DNA of 64,000 nucleotides from Athripsodes cinereus (taxonomy: Eukaryota > Arthropoda > Insecta > Trichoptera > Leptoceridae): positions 26,125,313 through 26,189,312 of the forward strand of contig OX388312.1 of the NCBI GenBank assembly GCA_947579605.1, read 5' to 3'. Within the stretch, counting starts at the first letter, position 1, and each line of letters begins with the position of its first letter. The notes below the pieces were generated by a model that did no database searches, was not told where the DNA came from, and saw only the letters and a program-made list of their open reading frames with translations. Position numbers and translations under genes: made by a program. Shown here piece after piece: positions 13,471-26,654 of this stretch.

Positions 13471-16400
13471 TTTAAAATTGATATAAATAAATTCTTATAT
13501 TCAGTACTTCTACAGAGCCTTTATTAAAAGTGAACCGAGTTTTAAAAAAGTACACATAGTAAGAATCAAACTAAAAATTAAAAAACAATTTCACACTTAC
13601 TAATGAACTAGTTTCATCATAGTTTCAAAGTAGAAAATACAGGCAAAATGTAATTGATTTGCGGTATAAACAATGTTAAGTTTTGATGAGATATCTCTCA
13701 ATTACGTCACATGCATCTGGGGTAATCTAATTAAGAAGACTGACGAAATTGTTGCTAACTCTGTCAATCAAACACAAAATGTCTGCTTGAGATTGAGATG
13801 AAGCATTAAAACTGATGGGAGAATTAAAATGGAACGGGTATATTGTAGAATATCTTTCAGAGTTAGGTACTTCACCTTTCTGCAAAGCAAACTTAAGAAG
13901 ACTTTTTAAAGGAACGTATATATCAAATCGATGAATTAAGAAATGACATGAGTATTTGTTTTGAAACTTCAATACTTTGTTAATTAACTGTATTGGTACC
14001 TTGATTTTATACCTTTGGTTTTTAAATCGACAGATCCCTGGTTCAAATTTTGCCACAGCCAACTTCTAATATATCTAAATGATTGTCACATTGGCTATTG
14101 CAGGGGTGTTTGGTGGTGAGTTTGAGTGTATATCAAACATTAAAATAATATATTGTAGGTATTAAATAAAGGGCGAATATATTATTGTTTTAATTAATGA
14201 TAAGTACCTTTGTATGGTAGAATCGAATATTGTAAATAAATGTTGTAAAAATATGACCGTAAAAATATGATTTGTGCACAATATTAAATACCATGAATAA
14301 TTAATATTCAATTCTGTTTAAATAATGAAATATTTACAATAAAAAATGCGCTTTGCATTTTAATAATAAATATGGGTAATAATATTTCATAGGGAATAAT
14401 ATGATAATTATTCTACTACGTAGGTACTACTAGTATTAAATTTTCAATATTCTCATAAAACATGATATAAAATTACGTACTTAATTGGAATGTAAAATAA
14501 AATAAAAGACATAATATATTAAGTATATGTTATATGTATTGAGCTAACGGGCTATTGAAAGCAACCATTTGATTTAGTATTTTTAATTAGCGTCCGTGAT
14601 GTTATGAGCTTTTGATCCTATACGTTATTTATTGCAATCAATTTATTTTTAAAATCCCAAAAGTGTGAACGATGCGTTTAATTAAAATAAAATAAAGGTT
14701 ATTTTCATTGAAAACCAGCTTCAAAGCCCGGCTACAGAATGACTAGAGAATGATCATCGAATTTACAAAAACAGCACAATAATATTAATAGCTGGATATT
14801 TATCTTGAAAAGGCCAAAGTGGTGTTGAAATATTTTTAAATTTGTCAAAATTTTGAGTAAATTATCTTGGACAACAGATGATTTAGTAGAAATTATATGA
14901 AAAAAAACGTTTTACTTTCTATTTCAAATAAGTATTCTTTAGAATGAAATTATAAATTTAAGAAGAAAATATTATATTCAATTATCATACCTTCATAATA
15001 GTAGTCTTATATCACATTAAATATATTTGTCAATAAGATATGAAAAATGCTTTTATCCCTTTAAATGCTTCATTGATGAGACCTCGTTAAGTACCCAAAG
15101 TTACTCAAAAGCTTACTTGAAGATTCAAAATACATAACGTAGAAACTTTTGTGGAACAGAATAAAGGTTAGTTTAATAATTAATTTGAAATGAATAAATT
15201 TAACAAAATTATTATATCCAATCATTTTATTAAAGAGATTAGTGAAAATTGTTTTCACGGCGTTTTGTCTATGATACGTGGATGAATGTAATTAATTTAT
15301 AACGAAGTGTCATTTCCAATTTAAATATGTCATATAGGTGTATAATATTCGCATTCCATTTTATAGTGAACTGATGAACGCTACGACCAAAAAAATAGTT
15401 TCGAAAGCAAAATTGGTTACTTTAAATACCACCGTACTGTGATAGTATCGCCTTTTAGTATCGCCTCAAGGGCGATTGGAGTTTTTTCTGTAAGTTTCCA
15501 AGTTGACCGCAAAAAGATGGTAGATAATTTTCGTTAAACATTATGTATAAGACATTAACCATCTACAATGCAGCAATGGGGTATTCTACCCAAACTGAAT
15601 GTCTAATTTGTTATTGGTATGAAGTATGTAAACAAACTAAGTCTGATGTCCACCCCACTATGTGTATTTAATATAAGTTATATCCAATAATCTCAAAAAC
15701 TATTAAGCAATGGTCTAAATATCAGCACTTTTATTCTAAGAAATAATCTATGAAATTATTACAAACGATACTTTGTGTAAATTTTATTTATTCTGAAAAG
15801 TTTTTTTGCATCAATCAATCAGTAAACTTAAATTTAACCCTTCAACTTCAAGAATGACCATAACATAACATAAAAGCTCAGACACGTTTAGTAAACGTAT
15901 GTATTACAACATAAAATAATGATTATCTTTACGTTTTAACTAATGTACATTGTACATATGTACATACATAGGTGTTCCAAACTAATTCATCCTAAATAAG
16001 TATAACACAGCAAATTGTTATAGAGATTAAAACTATTATATGGGTAATTATTGTAAAAGTAGAAACTTGTGATAATAATATGTGGGACAAAGGCATTGTA
16101 TTATGTAGAAAAGTATATTGTACATATACCTATACATATAATATGGGGCAGTAATGTCATTTCTTTCTTTTTCGTACCACGCACGGGACTGAAGCTATGT
16201 AATTTAGTAACATTATTTTACCTCGTAAATAAAAAGAATGCTCTCTAATTAGAGATCGTTTTATTATTATTAGCGGCTTACATTATACCAACCTATAGTA
16301 TAGAACACTATTACTTTATGTGTAAACGACAAACAACATACCTACTCGAAGCTTTTCGATCTAGAGTTTCGAGACGTGTTTTTATTATTTTAATCCCCGT

Positions 16401-17296
16401 ATGTGTGACTTTGTATATTACGTCTTTACTGACACCTAATTCAAGCAATACAAAAGAAGAAATAAAATTTTCTCTACAAAACTTCATTCTGTAGTCATAT
16501 TTAAGGATAACAACGCTAAGCAACAAAATGTATATTTTTTTTTTATCAATAAAAATATGTCTTTTTCAAATTAAATACATTAATATAGATAAACATAATA
16601 TGTATCTTTATATGTTTTCACATCCTTATAATTGAGTAGGTATATCTCGTGCTTAGAGAAATTAACTTCTTCAAAGTTTTCTATTTCAGCTCCGAAAAAA
16701 ATCTTGCAGACCTAAATGTTTGGTAGTAATTTCCTGTCGCAAATTTGCTCTTCCTAGTACTTCCAAGTAAGTGACCAGATTCTTCTATATCACTCTTTCA
16801 CCTTTTCTTTCTATGTTATACAGTTTCTTTTAAATTTTATTATTAAATTTTTGAAGAAATAGGGTTTCAGACTAGTGATAATATAATATAAGAAAGGCAT
16901 GTATGTAAATTATGTGTAATATTTGTTTTTTTTACATACTACATGTTTGCGTTGATGAAAAGTGAAATAATAATTAAATTAGGTAAATTAACACAGGTAC
17001 TACCATAATCGCACATAGGGAAATTGAAATGTTCGTTATTATAATTACGCAAAAGTTACCCTTACGGGTGTTTATTTTATTAAAAAAATAGCAATAATGG
17101 CAATCTATTACACTAATTCTTAGAAACGTGGTATGAGTTTGTGTTAAAATATAAAATTCACCTGCAATATTTATAAATAGATATAGTTATTAAAATTCTA
17201 TACGGATAGATGGAACATGAATCTCATCAAAAGCTTAATACTAAGTAGAATCCATTTTTTTGTATTCTACTAAAATTATTATAATATTAGTTTCCA
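13471..17296. other. Unannotated AT-rich sequence
   Basis: No gene or element is recognised. The minus-strand open frame at 13727-14062 (111 codons) resembles nothing I know. A TGTACAT-type palindromic microsatellite lies at 15951-15970. Confidence 0.6.
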
Positions 17297-17305
17297 ATGG
17301 TTTTC

Positions 17306-17373
17306 TACTACTACTACACCATCACGGCATATCCCACAAGTGGGGTAGCCAGCAGACCAGCTGCATATAAAAC
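17306..17373 (-). mobile_element. SINE-like stub, 68 bp, with 9-bp TSD
   Basis: Reading the plus strand, a (TAC)n tail is followed by ACCATCACGGCATATCCCAC and on to GCATATAAAAC, then stops. Direct repeats ATGGTTTTC lie at 17297-17305 and 17374-17382. Only the 3'-terminal part of the roughly 235-bp unit is present, so this is a strongly 5'-truncated retro-insertion. Confidence 0.8.
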
Positions 17374-17545
17374 ATGGTTTTCAAGCTATACAAATAAGCT
17401 TTCTCCAGGATTTGATAAAAAATTATAGATGTTATTACAGGATCTATTTATCAGTCTCTTGATATATTTTGAGAAATATGCCATCCATCTGGATTGTCGT
17501 TTTTTATACGTTGTACAAAAATTATTTTTATTATTTTTTTATCAT

Positions 17546-17765
17546 TATACCATCACGGCACATCCCACAAGTGGGGTAGCCAGCAGATCAGCTGCATGTA
17601 AGAAACATGAAAACTGTCCTCTCCGTGCCAATATAAAATCAAGACATTCAGGATGGGTGGCAAACCTCATCGCTGAATTTAAGATGTAAAATGTCTCAAT
17701 TTTTTCGAACAGCTGCCTTTTCTGAGAAGAATGGGAGACCAATTCTTTACCGGGTGCTCCACGGG
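17546..17765 (-). mobile_element. SINE-like repeat, full-length copy
   Basis: This runs from the tail side (TATACCATCACGGCACATCC) through CCGTGCCAAT, CATTCAGGATGGGTGGCAAA and GGGAGACCAATTCTTTACCG, ending at CTCCACGGG. The 5' terminus on the minus strand is therefore CCCGTGGAG, the same start as the copies at 50892 and 60044. Open frames on both strands here are by-products of the repeat and not genes. Confidence 0.85.
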
Positions 17766-19278
17766 ATACAAAAATACATAAAATAAATACTTAACAACGT
17801 TTGATGTATTGAAGAATGTATGCACTAGTTACCAATAATAAAATCCGTTCAATTATTCACCAAAAGAATCAAAGTGTTAAAGACGCCAAAAAACATTTTT
17901 TTTTTAATTGAAACCTTTGAAATGTTTCAAAAGACACTGTTATCGAAAAAAACTAGAAGCTTTTAAACACGTAGGTATATCAACAAATTTTCAATAAAAC
18001 TCAAATTGATTATTCAATATATTATTTCACAAAGTAGATATTAATTTAAGGCTTCATTTATTTAATTAAAAACATAAAAGTTATATTTTCGACAGCGCTA
18101 CACGCTCATTCTATGCATATAGTTGTGAGTTTGAACAGCCTACATACAAGCCTGCGGTGTGAATATTTAATAGTTTTTATGTCTAATAGTCTACTGACAC
18201 GCAAATTCATTCACCTAGATACTATAATATTCATAGTAAAACAACTTGAAACATCCCGATATCAAAGATCGGAAAAAGAAATGAGACATCAGTTGTAAAT
18301 CTGAGTCGAGATATTTCCTTCATAAAACATGTACAAGATAAAACACAAGATATCAAAGATGGGGAGGAAGTGTTTAAAAATTGATGGCAACAAGGGTTTT
18401 GCTAAAATTGAGGCTTGTATGCAGAATTCTTGGAGAGATTACTCATGATGAAATTTTGATAACCAAATATCCATCATACATTGATAACGAAAAAGGTAAG
18501 TAAAAAGAATATATTAACTCTGACAAAGTCTGAATTAAGACTGATAAACAAGGCATAAATGAATGGAAAAATGATAAAGGCAGGAAAAGTAACTGTTTTA
18601 TTCCAACTGCTGGTTGTTTAATGACTCAAGGTACTGAGACGGGCGGATTCAATATTTCAGACACGTTGTTATCCCACGATAAATAACGTCAGCACCCCGG
18701 CCGACAGTTTCAGAGACGACGGCCTTTGGTGACCACAACTACCGAAACTATATTTTAGAAACACTGAGCTGCGAAATACTACACTATTATACTTCTACAT
18801 GTTAAGTGTACTACAATTTACGTTCAACATCGGAAGCATTGTTTTTCTCAATGTAATTTACAGTGCGTGCGAAATAAATTCACATTTACATTTAATTTGT
18901 TAGCTGTTTTTTTTATTACCTACTATTTCAAATTAACAAATAGCAATTATGTGTCTTTCCTCAAATCTGATATTATTTTGTTAAAATAGACTTCTTGGAA
19001 ATATTGCTCAATAAAGATTAAACCTTACATTAGAATATTGAAAAAAAAAACATAATTTTTATACTAAATTTCTAGGACTTATCCCAATGATACACAAAAG
19101 AAATATTAGTTTGCAAGTAGGTATATGATATAATCTCCAAATCTTAGAATTTATTTTGAAAAAACATTAGAAATTTTTCAGAAGATTTCATCGTGTAAAT
19201 TCAAAGGCTTAAAATTTGATTTTTGCACTCCAATATTTCAGTCCAAATAAATCTTTAAAGTCCAAAGATTTAGTTAAT
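17766..19278. other. Unannotated AT-rich sequence
   Basis: No gene is recognised. A locally GC-richer patch at 18635-18745 (ACGTCAGCACCCCGGCCGAC and following) does not match anything else in the window. Confidence 0.55.
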
Positions 19279-19307
19279 AGGATATGCCGTGATGGTATAG
19301 TATTACT
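19279..19307 (+). mobile_element. SINE-like micro-fragment, about 29 bp
   Basis: Only the terminal GGATATGCCGTGATGGTATAG and a short tail (TATTACTAG) are present. The sequence matches the consensus 3' end exactly, so the fragment is young or conserved. No target duplication was identified. Confidence 0.6.
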
Positions 19308-20318
19308 AGTATTTTAGATTGTTTGTTAGAAAACGTCGGGGGAAAGTATAAAGCCATATTTCTTAACAATAAAAGAACAGTGGTAGTTGTTTTGTTTGCA
19401 GGTAGAAACTTGATGTTTTTTCTCCTTCACCTCTACTACGACTGCTAATAACTTAGTCTTACCTTCAAATAAAAACTACTCTCTTCCGCAACTAGGCAGC
19501 CCAGACAGGAATTGCTTTATTTATAGCCGTTAGACGTAATTCTTTTTTCCGGCCTTTATTTTCTGCTAATAAACCTTACAGCAGTCTTCAATTAAAGCCG
19601 CTTCACACACGTAGAACACACAAAATCTACCCATACATATACATACGTAATAACAATGTATAACAATGAAAGAAAACTGGATAATTTTTCTTTTAATTGT
19701 TTTCCTTTAATTTAGTGTTATCAACGTCCTTCTGTGCTTGTTCGGCTATAATTTCATTATTAGTTTTTACCCCAACACGTCCCTTTTTTCATTCTCCCTT
19801 GAAGCTCCTCTATAAACATTAAGAAAACAAGCTTTATCCACGTAAAGGTTTTTATGCTAGCCACAAACTTAGAGAGTTAACTTTGCTGACTTTACAAACG
19901 TGAGTTCCTTAGTCTGTTCATGGTCAGATCATGAAAGATACAAAAAAATATAATTTCATATCTTAAAAGGTATTAAACTTAAAGAAAAAGAGGAAAAAGG
20001 AAAACAAAAATCGGTTCATGACAAAGTTCGTTTTTGTTAATATTACTTTTACACAGTTAAGCAATGTAAAAAATAAACCTATTGGGTTGTAGGTAATCGG
20101 ACATGAAATATCTACAGTACGTTTATAACTTAGGTATTGGTGAAATAATTACTCTAATTTATTTCATATAAAATTCAATACGTCACTTATAATTTGTCAA
20201 AGAAGTTTTTTTTTTGAGATTGTGGTTTAACACTAAAATGTTTGGACCTAAAGTGTAATAATAAAATTTTGGACATTAATCGTACTGAAAAATTGTCTAG
20301 TGCCTTTGGTTCAATAGT
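19308..20318. other. Unannotated AT-rich sequence
   Basis: I see no gene, repeat family or conserved motif here. Confidence 0.55.
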
Positions 20319-20512
20319 TCTACAACTACTACAATCCCATCACAGCATATTCCTCGAATGGAGTAGATAGCAGACCAGCCACATAAAATAAACATGGAAG
20401 CTGTGCTCTCAGTACCAACAAAACATTGAGACATTCAGAATGGGTGGCCAACTTCATCGTTGAATTAAGGATGTATTTTTTTATCACCTGCCTTGAACAG
20501 AGCACACTAGAA
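20319..20512 (-). mobile_element. SINE-like repeat, partly diverged
   Basis: It has a TAC-rich tail, then CCATCACAGCATATTCCTCG, then GCAGACCAGCCACATA, CATTCAGAATGGGTGGCCAA and ATCACCTGCC. It covers roughly the 3' three quarters of the unit. Substitutions such as GGAGTAGATAGC for GGGGTAGCCAGC mark an older copy. Confidence 0.75.
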
Positions 20513-21050
20513 CTCACAGAAAAGAGTTCAATAACCCTTTCGTCAAATTATATACTTATGTCGGCTGGACAAATAAATAGTGTTTCAATAGAGTCACTTT
20601 AAAACACGAATTCTAATTGTAAATTATTAAGTAATTATGGTTTGCCACATGCAATGTGTTGTCCAAATAATTCATGTCCTAAATATTCATAATATTATTG
20701 ACAAATACCATTTCAGATATGTATAAGATATTATGTAGATTAATTTGGTGGTAGTGTAGGTAAATATTAAATTATTACAACATACCTACATTCCAGTAAT
20801 CAAAATACAATTATTTTTAATTAGATAAAAAAACATTATTTGATATTAAAACAATGAAACGCGATACGGTTCACCAATGTTAGATAAAACATGTATTTGT
20901 AGGAAAAGAGTAATGCTTAATATAATTATTAATTCAGTATGGGGGTTATTTTAATACCTTCTAGCCTCATTGACTTCAGGTAATTGAAGACAAATGATTT
21001 CTTTTACCGTCAAAAAGATGGCTTGACTTAATATGTGAACCATAAATGTC
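20513..21050. other. Unannotated AT-rich sequence
   Basis: No gene or recognised repeat is visible. Confidence 0.55.
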
Positions 21051-21208
21051 TGGCACTGTTGTTGCATTCATTGTTTGTATTACATATTGGTAATGATAGG
21101 GGACTTTACTGGTCCACTTATGGCTTTACATGATTCTGTTTATAATTACCTGTTTATGACTGTTTGTATACCTGTAAAATGTAATAAATAAATAAAAAAA
21201 ATACAAAT
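21051..21208 (+). mobile_element. Possible LINE 3' untranslated region with TAAA/poly(A) tail
   Basis: The stretch GGGGACTTTACTGGTCCACT, then CCTGTTTATGACTGTTTGTA, then CTGTAAAATGTAATAAATAAATAAA and an A run, has the layout of a non-LTR 3' end. No coding part is left, so this is an inference from layout only. Confidence 0.3.
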
Positions 21209-21276
21209 TTCGAGTTATCCTGACCATTATTTTACCTATATCACTCTATCAGCTATATCAGCTAACATTGTCAACA

Positions 21277-21695
21277 ATGGAGAAAACTGAGTTTCGTGTG
21301 ATGATAAAATCCTTTCATTAGATGGTGAAAGATAGACTCAGGGAATAAAAAATGAGCTACGAATCATGTAAAGTGAGGCCCATTCTTCATTTACAACGGT
21401 CAAAAATTGGGTAGTCTAGTACAAACATGGTCAAATGAAAATTTAAGATGAAGAACGTTCCAGGTGCCCGAAATTTGCTACAACTGACGAAATGGTCGAT
21501 AAAGGGCATGAAAATGTGAAGGTATAACTGTGGGTTGAAAATATTGTAATGAAAAATAGTCCAAATTTTGTGATGCGTTCGTTGATAAATCTACCAAAAA
21601 CCCATACAAACGAGCATTTTCAAGCATAGACAAAAAGTTTTTTTCAACAATTTTAAAAGATGGGAGAAACCTTGTACATAGGTACCAAATTTAGA
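21277..21695 (+). pseudogene. Mariner transposase relic
   Basis: The ATG at 21277 opens MEKTEFRVMIKSFH followed by a stop. Further on come SFTTVKNWVV, then DEERSRCPKFATTDEMVDKG and HENVK. These match the N-terminal DNA-binding part of mariner transposases (helix-turn-helix regions and the linker) in the correct order. Near 21645-21690 the frame DKKFFSTILKDGRNLVHRY lines up with the region of the first catalytic aspartate (family motif DETW), which is destroyed here. Several in-frame stops and frameshifts are present, and no C-terminal catalytic half or inverted repeats were found. It is a dead cut-and-paste DNA transposon. Confidence 0.75.
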
Positions 21696-23659
21696 GAGTA
21701 TGAGAGAGGCTAGGACGAGAAATAAATTTAAAATTGCTTCAAAAAATATGATCCTCTATAAAGTGCTAGAAACTTATCAAATATGTAGTCTTTGTGTTAT
21801 CTCACTAAAATATTGGACACAGCAGGCACTATACAAATCAGCAAGATCATGATTACTCATATACATATATTAATTCTAATGTAAATACATTTTGAATATT
21901 GCGATTTGAACACAAGAATATTCACCTTTCCATTGATACTTTTATGATATATCCAACAAATGAGGAAGCCAGCGGTCAAAGAAAGATGGACAGTACAGAA
22001 AATAAACTTGAAATGAATAAATGAAAGTGATTTTACTTTTTCTATCAAGGCGAGTTATTTATGTACACTTCAATTACCTAACAATTTCTGATTCGCCTTT
22101 TAAATTAAATATTATTTTTAAATACATACCGTATAATAAAACAAATAAATTTCTAGGGAAAGGCATATATATCTAGAATCATCCATCACCAATATAGGTA
22201 AGTAATTAGATATGTATAATTCGTATCGATATTATGTACATATAATTGAATTGTTATTTTCATTTCTGGCTGCGCAATATCCAGGTCACAAATGTTTGGT
22301 TAGCTCTCTAATTACGGAAATTGTAATTAATCATTTTGTTGTACCTTCGTATTGTTTTGTACATACAATAATAATTGATACAGTTATTACTATTGTTAAA
22401 ACTAATATTCATTGTATTGGACCTAGTATTGATATAATGATATTTGAACACGGACATCAACTGTAAATACAATTTTGTTTCAGTTTACTAATACAAAAAC
22501 ATAGGCGTAGGTACCTAATTAGATATGGGCGAATAAAGTCATCTTTAAATATCTTTAAACCATCGATGTTTAAAGATTATCTAAAGAATTTTCGCGCCTT
22601 TTGGCGTGCAAATTCTATAAGTTTTAAATAAAGCTATAAATTATGAATAACAATCAATTATGCTTGCCTACAATTTTTTTTTTATTTTAAGAAATACATA
22701 AAATAAATATACCAACTCTTATTTTTTTATGATATAAAAATTAAGTCTGAGTTTGTCATAAACTTGAAAACGATATTCTTGTGTGTGAATATGAATTGGA
22801 TCAGCAGTGAGAAAAGTTGAACTTGGTATCTATCGATTGTATATTTAAGAATTCATAGGGCTATCAACCACCTCAGATGAAACCATTGGAATTCTAAAAA
22901 AATTGTCGATCCTACATTGGATAAATCTGATTTGCATATTTTACCTTTCTCCGTGGCAAAAAAAAGTAAAATCAGACAAAATAGCTAGTCCCTTAATAAG
23001 TAAATATTCAGCCTTCAAATATTTGGTTACGTCACTGAATATGGTATTATTCTTTCTATGAAATTGACTAATTCAAGTACCCACAATTAAAATTATAATA
23101 TAACCATGTATGTTAAACCGAACGTTTGAACCTTAAACAAAACTAATCAATATTACTTTTTTCTATCTATTCACAAACACCACATTATACAAAATTTAGA
23201 ATTCTACTTTTATTGACTGAAAGTACTTGTTGGAAGTCCATTTCAAGGTGAATTAAAAAAAACAAGACTCCTTAACTTATCTTTTAATCGCCTGAAGATG
23301 GAATCGATAGTCTTCGATTACTAGTAAGCGTAGATAATAAAGTCACGCGGACGTTAACTAAATGGTGTTTATTTTTCAGTTCACAAAATTTTGATTTTCA
23401 ATTCTTTAATGGGGTTTGCCACCCATCCTTTTAAATCTAGAACCGAATAATTTATGAAGAACTAACTTTTCACTACATCACTTTGAATTGTTATAGGTCT
23501 ATAACCGGTTTCGACTCGTTAGTCGTTTTCACGAGCTAAAACTAGCTTTGAACCAGCTTCTAAAAGGCATTAAAGTGCCAAAATAAGTCGTAGACCTTAA
23601 GCAATTTAAAGTTATAATTAATCTAAAGTTATAATATGTATCTTCATATATCTTGTTCT
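21696..23659. other. AT-rich sequence with one degraded SINE-like trace
   Basis: Bases 21945-21980 (GATATATCCAACAAATGAGG and AGCCAGCGG) look like a decayed minus-strand SINE-like tail. Near 23504-23545, AACCGGTTTCGACTCGTTAG resembles a core seen in some arthropod repeats but is too short to assign. No gene is seen. Confidence 0.4.
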
Positions 23660-23743
23660 TTATTGGTATGAAGAAGGCAGCTTATATCTTATAACATACG
23701 TTCGCTGGCTACCTCACTTAAGAGAGATGCCTTGATGGTAAAG
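23660..23743 (+). mobile_element. SINE-like fragment
   Basis: ATTGGTATGAAGAAGGCAGC and TTCGCTGGCTACCTCACTTA, then GAGATGCCTTGATGGTA, match the last third of the unit with moderate divergence. Confidence 0.65.
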
Positions 23744-24460
23744 CATCAGACAGAAACCTTCGTGTAAGTAAATTTTTTTTTTTTTTTTTAATTTAATTCA
23801 ACGATCATCATCTTACATTGTACATACGATCAAGTTCATCGATCTCTCACATTATCACATTCATCATTCGCACGCGAGTAAATAAAATGTAATACAAGGA
23901 AAATATTATAAAAGTAGGTACTCCATTTCTGTGACGACAGCATGATATTATCTACCTCCCTAGTATGACTGTAATAATGAAAAACATAGTAGGTAAAATC
24001 ACAACCGTATTCAGAGCAAGTGGCTTTATGAAATTTGTAAGGTTTCTAAGTGGGCTCAGGCACTTAAGTTAAGGAACGGTTAGAAAAGTTTTTTACTACA
24101 TTAGAATGAAAACCTTATTAGACATTCTTTTGGAATATTGTTAATGGGCATAATCATAGAAACCGGAATTCCTAAAACAGTTTTATTGCATGTTAGATAT
24201 TTAATGAGTAGATGTGTAAAATGCTTTACATAGCAGAACGAAACGACAATGTGAAATAAATTTATATCTATATTTTTTAATGGTCATTCTAGTTTCCCTT
24301 CAATTTTCTTCTTTGCCCTCGCTATTATCGCCATTAATTTGGTGTCGGCTCTCCTAGTCCTCAAAGTTTCCAGTCCCCTGCATTCTCCAAACGCAGGATG
24401 TTTTTATCCATTATCCTTTCAATACAAATATATTTTTTAAAGAAGATATCTATTAATTAT
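23744..24460. other. Unannotated AT-rich sequence
   Basis: This has a 16-base T run near 23775 and nothing else recognisable. Confidence 0.55.
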
Positions 24461-24515
24461 CTGAAGCATCTCCCGCTAGTCGGATAGCCAGTGGATTAAT
24501 TACATGACATGAAGT
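24461..24515 (-). mobile_element. Degraded SINE-like tail
   Basis: GCATCTCCCGCTAGTCGGAT and AGCCAGTGGATTAATTACATGACAT match the CATATCCCACAAGTGGGGTAGCCAGCAG.. portion of the family with many changes. Confidence 0.45.
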
Positions 24516-26156
24516 AAGTATGTATGTCGTTATTGTAAAACAAATAAAATAAACAAAAAAAAATCTTCCTGAATACGGCTGAAAATGTTGTAAGTACACA
24601 GAGTGGTTGAGTGTACAGAATTTTTTAAACAAAGTTAATAGAACTACAATGCGACATCCGAAATACCGCGGAGTGGTGTTCATCGGAGAGAGGAGACGGA
24701 AGTTTGGTGGGGGAGGGTCTCAAACGAAGATAAAGCGAAAAACTTTTTATTCAGAGCTAAACGAAAAAGTTTTTTCAGGATATAAACAGTTCCTTTTCCG
24801 AGTAGCAATATAATCAGATGGTTGATGGATAAGAAAGATTGTGTGCGCGGTGCCCATGGAAGGAAATGAAGCTCGTTTCACAAACCCCATCTCGCCGCTG
24901 TTCTCGCTCACATTTGGTTTTCACCTGATAAAATAATTTGTATTGGCTATGACTTAGATAATAAGAAAAAACCCTACCTATAAAATATAATAATAGTCGG
25001 AAGAAGCAAGATTCTGTTCTTTATTTTTCACGGTTAAAAATTAACCAAATCAATAGAAATGTATATTTAATCAAAATTAGGAGTAAAATTATTCCTAGAG
25101 GCCTACGGGAACAAGCTGCGGAATTTAGTTGAGTTTGGCTAAAATTGTTTTATAATTATGTCGCATACCATCGATTTGTCAAAAGTACTGCTATTTTGTT
25201 GAATAATTTACTTCAACGCTTTAATTCGTATTTGAACTGCTAAGATGACAGGTTGCAAACTTTATAGCGATGAGGAGATATGATTTGTGATTCTGTTAAT
25301 TAGGTGCACATATTCATATATCTCCCTGTCTTTCCCACACGAAGTGAGATGGTGGATAGAAGAATATTCTTAAGTCTCTCCCTATTTATACACCTCCAGA
25401 TATTAAATATTTTAGATAAGGTATGTTCTTATTCAAAAAACCATAACTTTTTGTTTGCTGTTTTTTTTTCAAAAATTTATTTCCGTAACATTCATCTCAT
25501 TTTACCATTGTTTTAAAAATAAAATCATCTTCGTATAAAAATGTTAAACCAATCGTGAATTTTTAACGGCTTAACATAAATGTATTCAATTAATTTAAAC
25601 GAATGATACATTTTTAAGGGAATTCATTAGGGTTGCGGTGACTATACCTACTAGAGAGATACGACTACAGAAGACAAGTGGTTGTGAAAAACGTTGGTTA
25701 AAAATGACCGCGGGCGAGAGATTAAAAGAAGGGCCAGTAGAAATAATAACATGGACCGAGTTATATATAGGACGGTTTTCCGGATTTAATTAAGCAGCTG
25801 TGAGGAACATTAAATACAAATTTCAAACGAGATAAGGGTTGTTTTTCTTTTTTTTTTTGTTATTCTCCGGAAAGAAAATAAATTAAGTTATGCTCCACGA
25901 ATTAAAACAAACGGAGTCTTCAAAGATAAATATGTAATGACATTTTATTATAAATCTAATCGAATAGAATTATAAACATAAACACATGTTTTTCCATAAA
26001 AAAAAAACATCTGCAATATAAATATATCCATTATTTTTGCGCCTTCATAACCATTCGGTTTGAAACTTTGACTTGGTTTTTTCGATGGAATCATAACATA
26101 TTTTGACTGATTTTCCTAACTGAATGTACCACTATATTTGATATATACTACAACAT
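24516..26156. other. Unannotated AT-rich sequence
   Basis: No gene is recognised. A purine-rich segment at 24680-24745 gives open frames (GERRRKFGGGGS) that look compositional. Confidence 0.55.
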
Positions 26157-26352
26157 CCTGAAAGAGCAATATTGCCTCACAGAGTCCCAGGAAGAAGTAA
26201 GGGCCGTATACCAACAAGGTTGGAACAACTGATCTTAAGAGAGAATCTGCAAAAGGAAGAATATGGGGGGTATACCTACTTACAAACAAAGGACAGGGTA
26301 TAGTGGAGGAACTTAACGCATTACACAAAATATTGTCTGAGTTGACGTTTAT
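26157..26352 (+). pseudogene. LINE reverse transcriptase C-terminal remnant
   Basis: Frame 26157 reads PERAILPHRVPGRSKGRIPT, then RLEQLILRENLQKEEY, then TKDRV, a stop, and WRNLTHYTKYCLS. The order GR.KGR.PTR.., a basic helix, then DRV.WR.LT is typical of the extreme C-terminus of RTE-type LINE proteins (compare GRP.T.W..TI, then DRK.WK in the 33.9-kb copy). An internal TAG at 26301 and loss of the tryptophan show decay. It is about 60 codons, with no reverse transcriptase core nearby. Confidence 0.5.
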
Positions 26353-26654
26353 ATTGTAAAACTCCATATCAAATTATGCAAATATACCACAAATGGTTTG
26401 TGTTTGACTCATTTTCAATGATTGAGTGATCATGGTTTGGCTTAGTCTAAGTCTTTCTCAAACTGATTTTACTATAGGTATGCCGTATTAATATTGTTTT
26501 AACATAAAATATAATAAATGCTCAACAAGAGTTATGATGGTCACAAATAATCCTCAGTAGTAAGAAGAAGAAAGAAGAAGTTTTGAGTTTGTGAAAATAA
26601 TATTATGTAGGTAGGTGTAAACTCAAAATATTATTTCGTAAGAAAATACTCGTC
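26353..26654. other. Unannotated AT-rich sequence
   Basis: No gene is seen. An (AGA)n-rich stretch at 26562-26581 resembles the GAA-type tails of RTE-like LINEs but has no coding sequence attached. Confidence 0.5.

Noticed and set aside
13727..14062. 111-codon minus-strand open frame
   Set aside because: No recognisable domain and no start or splice evidence. Length alone is not enough in 64 kb of AT-rich DNA.
17429..17742. Open frames containing ATPLVGCAVMV / HPTSGVASRSAACKK
   Set aside because: They lie within a SINE-like copy. The same peptides recur wherever the repeat occurs, in either orientation.
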